Part shown: one piece after another, positions 36,679-46,177 of the stretch
How positions within the stretch are numbered: position 1 is the stretch's first letter
How the letters are laid out: each line of letters begins with the position of its first letter
From: Bufo bufo
Lineage: Eukaryota > Chordata > Amphibia > Anura > Bufonidae
Direction of reading: 5' to 3'
DNA: 64,000 nt
Assembly: GCF_905171765.1 (NCBI RefSeq)
Contig: NC_053392.1
Coordinates: forward strand, 111,000,465-111,064,464
Program-made: the position numbers and the translations under genes
The notes under the pieces: model-generated
What the model was told of the DNA's origin: nothing
Database searches by the model: none
Seen by the model: only the letters and a program-made list of their open reading frames with translations

Positions 36679-36930
36679 GCTTGGGTCACGTAGCGCTGCA
36701 CGTCACTCTGCTGTTACAAGTGTAGGGAGAGGTTGCAGCTGCGACGTTAGGGCGAGATTAGGCAGTGATTAACTCCTCCAAAACACTTAAGACAGTGATC
36801 GATCTACAGCTGTGGATCATTGAACTGCTTCTATTCAATTGCTCACTGTTTTTAGACTGCCCAGAGCGTTTTTCTGTCACTTTTTTCTGGAGTGATCGGC
36901 CGCCATTTTGTGGCTTGTGGTGCTCCAGCA

Positions 36931-37183
36931 CAAGCTGCCACCAAGTCCATTTAACCATCAATAGTGTGGTTATTTTTTGCTATATCCTATATCATGGGCA
37001 AGCTGTCACCAAGTCCATTTAACCATCAATAGTGTGGTTATTTTTTGGCTATATCCTACATCAGGGGCAAGCTGCCACCAAGTCCATTTAATCATCAATA
37101 GTGTGGTTATTTTTTGGCTATATCCTACATCAGGGGCAAGCTGCCACCAAGTCCATTTAACCATCAATAGTGTGGTTATTTAA
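36931..37183. repeat. 68-bp tandem repeats in hAT-A leader
   Basis: About 3.7 copies of a 68-69-bp unit starting CAAGCTGCCACCAAGTCC (36931, 36999, 37068, 37137). The copies are nearly identical. Confidence 0.92.
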
Positions 37184-38270
37184 ATCTATCCATAAAAGGT
37201 TATATTAGATTCAAGGTGCTGATAGGGTCATTCTAAATAACTTCACACACACGCTACTGTGCATATCCAAGTCTAATTCTGTCCGTAAATGTATACCTGT
37301 CACCCCAGAGCCTAAATAATAGGCCTCAAATTTATATTCAGCTAAATCTGTGGCTATTGCTGTAGCTGGTCAAGTTATTTTGTGTCCGTAAAAGCACAGT
37401 TTTTGTTCTGGGTTGAAATACAATTCCCAACCTAGCAATTTCCTAAATTAGTGGTTTCTGCTGTATCAGGCCTACTTTAAATCTATCCCTAAAAGGGTAT
37501 ATTAGATTCAAGGTGCTGATAGGGTCATTCTCAATAACTTCACACACACGCTACTGTGCATATCCAAGTCTAATTCTGTCCGTAAACGTATACCTGTCAC
37601 CCAGAGCCTAAATAATAGGCCTCAAATTTATATTCAGCTAAATCTGTGGCTATTGCTGTAGCTGGTCAAGTTATTTTGTGTCCGTAAAAGCACAGTTTTT
37701 GTTCTGGGTTGAAATACAATTCCCAACCTAGCAATTTCCTAAATTAGTGGTTTCTGCTGTATCAGGCCTACTTTAAATCTATCCCTAAAAGGGTATATTA
37801 TATTCAAGGTGCTGATAGGGTCATTCTCAATAACTTCACACACACGCTACTGTGCATATCCAAGTCTAATTCTGTCCGTAAACGTATACCTGTCACCCAG
37901 CGCCTAAATAATAGGCCTAAAATTTATATTTAGCTCAATCTGTGTTTATTGCTGAGGCTGGTCAATTTATTTAGTGTCCGCCAAAGCACAGTTTTTGTTC
38001 TGGGTTGAAATACAATTCCCAACTTAGCAATTCCCTAAATATATTTTTTCTGCTGTATCAGGCCAAGTTTAAATTGATCCATAAAAGGGTATATTAGATT
38101 GAAGGTGCGGATAGTGTCATCCTCAATAACTTCACACGCTACCGTGCATTTCCAAGTTTAAATAATTCTGTCCGTAAACGTATACCTGTCACCCAGCGCC
38201 TAAATACTAGGCATACAATTTATATTCAGCTAAATCTGTCGTTACTGTTGTGCCTGTATTAGTGTAATAC
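37180..38270. repeat. 296-bp tandem repeats in hAT-A leader
   Basis: Nearly four copies of a 296-bp unit beginning TTTAAATCTATCCNTAAAAGG at about 37179, 37476, 37772 and 38068. The last copy is the most diverged and runs into the start of the transposase region. Confidence 0.92.
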
Positions 38271-38382
38271 GGTACCTAAATAGATAGCCAGATAGTGTTA
38301 GGTGCCTGTAAAAAAAAGGCCTGAATTTGAATTCAATACATTGGGCCAAATAATTTTTTTCTTATTGTGGTGAACGGTAACA

Positions 38383-41300
38383 ATGAGGAAAACATCTAGT
38401 AAGGGACGCGGACGCGGACATGGTCGTGGTGGTGTTAGTGGACCCTCTGGTGCTGGGAGAGGACGTGGCCGTTCTGCCACAGCTACACATCCTAGTGAAC
38501 CGACTACCTCAGGTCCCAGTAGCCAGCAGAATTTACAGCAATATTTCGTGGGGCCCAATGCCGTTCTAAGGATGATAAGGCCTGAGCAGGTACAGGCATT
38601 AGTCAATTGGGTGGCCGACAGTGGATCCAGCACGTTCACATTATCTCCCACCCAGTCTTCTGCAGAAAGCGCACAGATGGCACATGAAAACCAAGCCCAT
38701 CAGTCTGTCACATCACCCCAATGAATATCAGGGAAACTGTCTGAGCCTCAAGTTATGCAGCAGTCTTTTATGCTGTTTGAAGACTCTGCTGGCAGGGTTT
38801 CCCAAGGGCATCCACCTAGCCCTTCCCCAGGGGTGGAAGAGATAGAATGCACTAACGCACAACCACTTATGTTTCCTAATGATGAGGACATGGGAATATC
38901 ACATCAGCACGTCTCTGATGATGACGAAACACAGGTGCCAACTGCTGCGTCTTTCTGCAGTGTGCAGACTGAACAGGAGGTCAGTGAGGAAGACTGGGTG
39001 GAAGACGATGCAGGGGACGATGAGGTCCTAGACCTCACATGGAATGAAGGTCGTGCCACTGACTTTCAGAATTCGGAGGAAGAGGCAGTGGTGAGACCGA
39101 GCCAACAGCGTAGCAAAGGAGGGAGCAGTGGGTAAAAGCAGAACACCCGCCGCCAAGAGAGTCCGTCTGCTACTGGCCACCGCCATCTGGGACCGAGCAC
39201 CCCAAAGGCAGCTTCAAGGAGTTCCCTGGCGTGGCAGTTCTTCAAACAATGTGCTGACGACAAGACCCGAGTGGTTTGCACGCTGTGCCATCAGAGCCTG
39301 AAGCGAGACATTAACGTTCTGAACCTTAGCACAACCTGCATGACCAGACACCTGCATGCAAAGCATGAACTGCAGTGGAGTAAACACCTTAAAAACAAGG
39401 AACTCACTCAGGCTCCCCCTGCTACCTCTTCTGCTGCTGCCGCCTCGGCCTCTTCCTCCGCCTCTGGAGGAACGTTGGCACCTGCCGCCCAGCAAACAGA
39501 GGATGTACCACCAAAACCACCACCACCTCCGTCACCAAGCATCTCAACCATGTCACACGGCAGCGTTCAGCTCTCCATCTCACAAACATTTGAGAGAAAG
39601 CGTAAATTCCCACCTAGCCACCCTCGATCCCTGGCCCTGAATGCCAGCATTTCTAAACTACTGGCCTATGAAATGCTGTCATTCAGGCTGGTGGACACAG
39701 ACAGCTTCAAACAGCTCATGTCGCTTGCTGTCCCACAGTATGTTGTTCCCAGCCGGCACTACTTCTCCAAGAGAGCCGTGCCTTCCCTGCACAACCAAGT
39801 ATCCGATAAAATCAAGTGTGCACTGCGCAACGCCATCTGTGGCAAGGTCCACCTAACCACAGATACGTGGACCAGTAAGCACGGCCAGGGACGCTATATC
39901 TCCCTAACTGCACACTGGGTAAATGTAGTGGCGGCTGGGCCCCAGGCGAAGAGCTGTTTGGCGCACGTCCTTCCGCCGCCAAGGATCGCAGGGCATCATT
40001 ATTTGCCTCCTGTCGCCTCCTCCTCCTACTCGGCTTCCTCCTCCTCTTCTTCCACCTGCTCATCCAGTCAGCCACACACCTTCACCACCAACTTCAGCAC
40101 AGCCCGGGGTAAACGTCAGCAGGCCATTCTGAAACTCATATGTTTGGGGGACAGGCCCCACACTGCACAGGAGTTGTGGCGGGGTATAGAACAACAGACC
40201 GGCGAGTGGTTGCTGCCGGTGAGCCTCAAGCCCGGCCTGGTGGTGTGCGATAATGGGCGAAATCTCGTGGCAGCTCTGGGACTAGCCGGTTTGACGCACA
40301 TCCCTTGCCTGGCGCATGTGCTGAATTTGGTGGTGCAGAAGTTCATTCACAACTACCCCGACATGTCAGAACTGCTGCATAAAGTGCGGGCCGTCTGTTC
40401 GCGCTTTCGGCGTTCACATCCTGCCGCTGCTCGCCTGTCTGCGCTACAGCGTATTTTCGGCCTTCCCGCTCACCGCCTCATATGCGACGTGCCCACCAGG
40501 TGGAACTCCACCTTGCACATGCTGGACAGACTGTTCGAGCAGCAGCAGCAGGCCAAAGTGGAGTTTCAGCTGCAGCACGCACGGGTCAGTTGCACTGCAG
40601 AACAGCCCCACTTCACCACCAATGACTGGGCCTCTATGCGAGACCTGTGTGCCCTGTTGCGCTGTTTCGAGTACTCCACCAACATGGCCAGTGGCGATGA
40701 CGCCGTTATCAGCGTTACAATACCACTTCTATGTCTCCTTGAGAAAACACTTAGGGCGATGATGGAAGAGGAGGTGGCCCAGGAGGAGGAGGAGGAGGAG
40801 GAAGAGGGGTCATTTTTAGCACTTTCAGGCCAGTCTCTTCGAAGTGACTCAGAGGGAGGTTTTTTGCAACAGCAGAGGCCAGGTACAAATGTGGCCAGAC
40901 AGGGCCCACTACTGGAGAACGAGGAGGACGAGGATGAGGAGGAGGTGGAGGAGGATGAGGATCAAGCATGTTCACAGCGGGATGGCACCCAAAGCAGCTC
41001 GGGCCCATCACTGGTGCGTGGCTGGGGGGAAATGCAGGACGATGACGATACGCCTCCCACAGAGGACAGCTTGTCCTTACCTCTGGGCAGCCTGGCACAC
41101 ATGAGCGACTACATGCTGCAGTGCCTGCGCAACGACAGCAGAGTTGCCCACATTTTAACGTGTGCGGACTACTGGGTTGCCACCCTGCTGGATCCACGGT
41201 ACAAAGACAATGTGCCCACCTTACTTCCTGCACTAGAGCGTGATAGGAAGATGCGCGAGTACAAGCGCACGTTGGTAGACGCGCTACTGAGAGCATTCCC

Positions 41301-41721
41301 AAATGTCACAGGGGAACAAGTGGAAGCCCAAGGCGAAGGCCGAGGAGGAGCAAGAGGTCGCCAACGCAGCTGTGTCACGGCCAGCTCCTCTGAGGGCAGG
41401 GTTAGCATGGCAGAGATGTGGAAAACTAACATGGTGGAACAGTACCTGTGCACACCCCTCCACGTACTGACTGATGGTTAGGCCCCATTTAACTTCTGGG
41501 TCTCCAAATTGTCCAAGTGGCCAGAGCTAGCCTTTTATGCCTTGGAGGTGCTGGCCTGCCCGGCGGCCAGCGTTTTGTCTGAACGTGTATTCAGCGCGGC
41601 AGGGGGCGTCATTACAGACAAACGCAGCCGCCTGTCTACAGCCAATGTACACAAGCTGACGTTCATAAAAATGAACCAGGCATGGATCCCACAGGACCTG
41701 TCCATCCCTTGTGCAGATTAG
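38383..41721 (+). pseudogene. hAT-A transposase, one frame with three stops
   Basis: A single phase of 1112 codons is kept from ATG 38383 to the stop at 41719-41721. It is interrupted only by TGA at 38722, TAA at 39133 and TAG at 41479. Parts in order: a Gly/Arg-rich N-terminus; a FVGPN and VEEIECT region shared with hAT-C; a BED-type zinc finger starting at CTLC (codon ~299); DTWTS with the first catalytic Asp (codon 494); CDNGRN with the second Asp (codon 623); PCLAHVLNLVVQ; the RWNSTLHMLDR motif; a glutamate-rich insertion coded by GAG runs (40765-40806); LDPRYK; and a C-terminal LACPAASVLSERVFSAAGG dimerisation region containing the Glu (codon 1067). At TGA 38722 hAT-C has Cys (TGC), so this is a point mutation. 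The catalytic set is otherwise complete. The protein is longer than the usual 600-800 residues because of the N-terminal extension. Confidence 0.9.
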
Positions 41722-41879
41722 ACATTAACTACCTCCCCTTAACCATATATTATTGTACTCCAGGGCACTTCCTCATTCAATCCTATTTTTATTTTCATTT
41801 TACCATTATATTGCGGGGCAACCCAAAGTTGAATGAACCTCTCCTCTGTCTGGCTGCTGGGGCCTAAAAATATCTAACA

Positions 41880-41985
41880 GTGGCCTGTTCCAGTGGTGGG
41901 TGACATGAAGCCTGATTCTCTGCTATGACATGAAGACTGATTCTCTGCTGACATGAAGCCTGAATCTCTGTTATGGGACCTCTCT
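41880..41985. repeat. hAT-A 3' repeats, left block
   Basis: Copies of ATTCTCTGCTATGACATGAAG and related 20-30-bp pieces in the 3' region of hAT-A. They resume at 43016-43380 as two to three larger repeats containing CCTCTGTCTGGGTGCCGGGG, with a duplicated segment between the blocks. Confidence 0.8.
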
Positions 41986-43015
41986 CGAACATTTCCGGGA
42001 AGTTCGGCCGAACCTCTCGAACCCGAACATCCAGGTGTTCGCTCAACTCTACTTACATCCTGTCACTGTTTCACGGGCCTGCTACCATCCTCGCCCCCTG
42101 ATGATGATGATGAAGCCCCCTCTTCACCCGGTTCCCACGTGCAATCGGCTACATCATCATCCATTACTGTCTGCTCGTCACTTATGTCACCCTCACCAGT
42201 TTAATAGCCACGTCCCTGGACGTTCTTACCTTCTCCCACACGACTCTCATCATCGCTGCTTGCATGTCTACAGGAGGAAGCAGCAAACCTCTCCTCCACA
42301 TCTGCACTAGGCAGTAGCTGCTTACTGTCCTCAGTAATATTTTCCTCGCAGAGCCGACTTCATACATCACTTGCCTGGCAGTAGGAGCAGAAAAGGAAAG
42401 AGTCAGGTTCAGGGCAGGTAAGGGCACAGAGCTTGTTCCATGCCAACTAAGTGTGGTGTCAGAGGAACCCACAGACTTCCAGCTGTGGGTGTCAGATGTC
42501 AGTTGAGATGATGTTGAAGAACGAGTCAACTAATCAAGGAAAGCGGGATTGGTCATCAGTGACACTGGCAGCTCTGGCCTGTTACTACCGCTGCTGCTAC
42601 CAGAACCCTTTCTACTGCTGCTAATGTTGGCTCCTGCAACATTTTTGACATTGCCAGTTCTTTTGAAGGGCACTGGAACCTCTTTGTTGGACATACTGTA
42701 ACAGAAATTTTATATGTAAAATAGGTTATTCAGGGTCAATATGGACACCCCACTAAAAGTTATATTACACTGTTTATTCACCACAATATGAGAATCAAGG
42801 CTTAATGAAATTGCTTATCTATGAAATCAGGTGTACATCACCATATTAGTGATATTACACAGTTTATTCACCCCAATATGAGAATCAAGGCCAAATGGAG
42901 TTGCTTATCTATGAAATCAGGTGGAAACCACACTAACGGTTATATTACTACACTGTTTATTCACCTCAATATGAGAGTCAAGGCCTAATAGAATTGCTTA
43001 TCTATATAATCAGGT
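41986..43015. repeat. Local segmental duplication, left copy (1030 bp)
   Basis: It contains the last 66 bp of hAT-A, the target copy CTTACATC, the N-terminal part of hAT-B and part of its leader repeats. It matches 43609-44549 with only a handful of substitutions, plus one extra ~90-bp leader repeat in this copy. It interrupts the hAT-A 3' repeats. Confidence 0.88.
42060..42694 (-). pseudogene. hAT-B N-terminal part, left duplicate
   Basis: The minus-strand frame begins with ATG at 42694 (MSNKEVPVPFKRTGNV), is Ser/Gly-rich and meets a stop near 42530. It then continues as a 115-codon frame (42529-42182). It is the 5' part of the hAT-B gene whose 3' part lies left of hAT-A. Confidence 0.7.
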
Positions 43016-43608
43016 TCTGATTCTCTGCTATGACATGAAGACTGATTCTCTGCTGAGTCGCTGACATGAAGCCAGATTCTATGTTATGGGACCTCTCTCC
43101 TCTGTCTGGGTGCCGGGGCCTAAATTATATGACAATGGACTGTTCCAATGTTGGGTGATGTGAAGCATGATTCTCTGCTATGACATGAAGACTGATTCTC
43201 TGCTGACATGAAGCCAGATTCTCTGTTATGGGACCTCTCTCCTCTGTCTGGGTGCCGGGGCCTAAATATATGACAATGGACTTTTCCAGTTTTGGGTGAC
43301 GTGAAGCCTGATTCTCTGCTATGACATGAAGACTGATTCTCTGCTGACATGAAGCCTGATTCTCTGCTATTGGAACTCTCTCCAATTGATATTGGTTAAT
43401 TTTTATTTATTTTATTTTTATTTTTATTCATTTCTCTATCCACATTTGTTTGCAGGGGATTTAACTACATTTTGCTGCCTTTTGCAGCCCTCTAGCCCTT
43501 TCCTGGGCTGTTTTACAGCCTTTTTAGTGCCGAAAAGTTTGGGTCCCCATTGACTTCAATGGGGTTCGGGTTCGGGACAAAGTTCGGGTCGGGTTCGGAT
43601 CGCGAACC

Positions 43609-44549
43609 CGAACATTTCCGGGAAGTTCGGCCGAACCTCTCGAACCCGAACATCCAGGTGTTCGCTCAACTCTACTTACATCCTGTCACTGTTTCACGGG
43701 CCTGCTACCATCCTCGCCCCCTGATGATGATGATGAAGCCCCCTCTTCACCCGGTTCCCACGTGCAATCGGCTACATCATCATCCATTACTGTCTGCTCG
43801 TCACTTATGTCACCCTCACCAGTTTAATAGCCACGTCCCTGGACGTTCTTACCTTCTCCCACACGACTCTCATCATCGCTACTTGCATGTCTACAGGAGG
43901 AAGCAGCAAACCTCTCCTCCACATCTGCACTAGGCAGTAGCTGCTTACTGTCCTCAGTAATATTTTCCTCGCAGAGCCGACATCATACATCACTTGCCTG
44001 GCAGTAGGAGCAGAAAAGGAAAGAGTCAGGTTCAGGGCAGGTAAGGGCACAGAGCTTGTTCCATGCCAACTAAGTGTGGTGTCAGAGGAACCCACAGACT
44101 TCCACCTGTGGGTGTCAGATGTCAGTTGAGATGATGTTGAAGAACGAGTCAACTAATCAAGGAAAGCGGGATTGGTCATCAGTGACACTGGCAGCTCTGG
44201 CCTGTTACTACCGCTGCTGCTACCAGAACCCTTTCTACTGCTGCTAATGTTGGCTCCTGCAACATTTTTGACATTGCCAGTTCTTTTGAAGGGCACTGGA
44301 ACCTCTTTGTTGGACATACTGTAACAGAAAATTTTATATGTAAAATAGGTTATTCAGGGTCAATATGGACACCCCACTAAAAGTTATATTACACTGTTTA
44401 TTCACCACAATATGAGAATCAAGGCTTAATGGAATTGCTTATCTATGAAATCAGGTGGAAACCACACTAACGGTTATATTACTACACTGTTTATTCACCT
44501 CAATATGAGAGTCAAGGCCTAATAGAATTGCTTATCTATATAATCAGGT
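43609..44549. repeat. Local segmental duplication, right copy (941 bp)
   Basis: Here the hAT terminus is preceded by a longer CGAAC-rich subterminal region (43520-43608), as expected for an authentic hAT end. This copy is therefore likely the original, and 41986-43015 the derived insertion. Confidence 0.85.
43683..44317 (-). pseudogene. hAT-B N-terminal part, right duplicate
   Basis: Second copy of the hAT-B N-terminus, with ATG at 44317 and the 115-codon continuation at 44152-43805. It differs from 42060-42694 by a few residues, including Val/Ala and Asp/Glu changes. Confidence 0.7.
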
Positions 44550-45352
44550 AGACACCACTTTAACAGTTATATTGCAATGTTTATTAACCCTAATATCCCA
44601 AATAGCAAGTAATTGTGCTGCAATTTTGAAAATGACTTGCTAAGCTATTGCAGACTTGCCAAGCTTCACAAGTATGTTGCAAACTTGCAGCAAGTCTGCT
44701 TTGCAAGTCTCTAGATTAACTTGCTTTTGCAAACTTGCTGCAAGTTCTCGTTAAGTTATTATGCTCCTGCTAGAGACTTTCCAAGCAAATTTCCTGCAAG
44801 TTGAAAAAGTGTCAACTAGAACTTGTGCTGCAAGTGCTCTGCAAGTGTACAACTTGCCAGAGAATGTGTGCAGCAAGTTAACAAGACTTACAATTTAACC
44901 CTGCCACAAGTTTGCGGCAAGTTATCCTTGCTATCTGGGATAGGAATCAAGGCCCAATTTAATTGCTTATCTATTAAATCAGGTGGGAACCACACTAAAA
45001 GTTATATTACAGTGTTTATTCACCCCAATAAGAGATTCAAGGCCTAATGGAATTACCCATCTATGAAATCAGGTGGAAACCACACTAACGGTTATATTAC
45101 ACTGTTTATTCCCCTCAATATGAGAATTAAGGCCTAATGGAATTGCTTATCTACGAGATTAGGTGGACAGCACACTAACGGTTAGATTACACAGCTTATT
45201 CACCCCAATTTGAGATTAAAGGTGCAATAGAATTGCTTATCTATTAAACAAGTTGGGCACCACAATAACGGTTAGATTACACAGCTTATTCACCCCAATT
45301 TGAGAATAAAGGCTTTATAGAATTGGTTATCTATTAAACAAGGTGGGCTCCG
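44383..45352. repeat. ~90-bp tandem repeats in hAT-B leader
   Basis: Seven copies of a ~90-bp unit containing GTTATATTACACTGTTTATTC and TTGCTTATCTATNAAATCAGG. A further three copies lie at 42761-43013 in the duplicated segment. The third copy is split by a MITE. Placed upstream of the hAT-B start, they parallel the hAT-A and hAT-C leaders. Confidence 0.88.
44596..44940. mobile_element. CAAGT-rich MITE (345 bp) with TA duplication
   Basis: The ends TCCCAAATAGCAAG and CTTGCTATCTGGGA are inverted repeats flanked by TA (44594-44595, 44941-44942). The element splits one copy of the ~90-bp repeat, so the neighbouring copies show the empty site. The interior has well over a dozen copies of GCAAGT/ACTTGC on both strands. 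No coding frame is supported. Confidence 0.8.
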
Positions 45353-45874
45353 TTCAGTTAGATACCTCTGTGCCCTACACAGGTGATGCAAATGGCACTG
45401 TCTCCTAAGGATCCCTTCAGCTTCCAGAGCCTGTACTGTGCTGCAGTCTCCCTATGATCTCCCTATACCCTCCCTACAGTGTCTTAAAATCTCGGTACAA
45501 TCTCCCTCACTGTCCCTATACCAGATAATACTATTAAAAGCTCTTTAAAACACTTTCCCTAGCACTTGTCACATCTGTCCCTATGATCAGCTCAATGGAC
45601 AATGGCGGAGACCAGGCAAGGTGAGGCATTTTATAGAGCTGTGACATCACAGGGGCTGGCTATTTTCTGATTGGCTGGCATGCAGGGAAATATGGGTGAT
45701 CCTTCATTCTTGGCTTCTTACTTTCACTTTATAATATGTGCAGCAGCCATTTTCAAAAAAATCTGAATCGTTACCATGAAGCACAAGGAGATTCTGATTT
45801 GCGGCGAATTCAAATCAAATTCCACCTCATACTCACCTCATCCATTTGCTCGAGGAGAGGCCGTTGTGACCATA
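45353..45874 (-). other. hAT-B 5' region, non-coding
   Basis: This continues the hAT-B leader upstream to the LINE insertion. No gene is seen. The outer terminus of hAT-B was not found; it may lie beyond the LINE or be lost. Confidence 0.4.
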
Positions 45875-46039
45875 TTTTTTTTATTTTTATTAATTATCTT
45901 TATTAATATATCGGAACAAGTTACAATAAACAAAAAAATTAAGTAAATACTTCACATAATGAATATATTTTCCCCTTATCCCAATTCCCCGAACCAACCC
46001 CCCCACCCCGAATCTGTGATGCGTCCACCTCCTCTCCCC

Positions 46040-46095
46040 CCCTGCCCCCCCCCCCCCCAAAAAAAGGGGGGCAGAGACAGGGGGGGAGGGGAGGG
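46040..46095. other. C-run/G-run with quadruplex potential
   Basis: A run of fourteen C, a short A run, then GGGGGG, GGGGGGG, GGGG and GGG runs close together on the plus strand. The G-rich strand is antisense to the LINE. Homopolymers this long are also prone to assembly error. Confidence 0.6.
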
Positions 46096-46177
46096 AAAAG
46101 AAAGAGAAAAAAATAAAAAAAAGGAGAAAAGAAAGAAAAATCTCAATAAATAAAGTTTTATAAATTATTACAACCAG

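Larger units (their letters stand above)
36482..42051 (+). mobile_element. hAT-A, complete hAT element (5570 bp)
   Basis: The ends are TAGGGATGAGCGAAC (left) and GTTCGCTCAACTCTA (right), which pair as TAGRGWTGAGCGAAC. The 8-bp duplication CTTACATC flanks it at 36474-36481 and 42052-42059. Left of the gene are a TATA box and two tandem-repeat blocks; right of it are 3' repeats and CGAAC-rich subterminal DNA. It lies inside hAT-B. The same right end with CTTACATC recurs at 43674-43682 because of a local duplication, so the original element may have extended to 43674. Confidence 0.9.
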
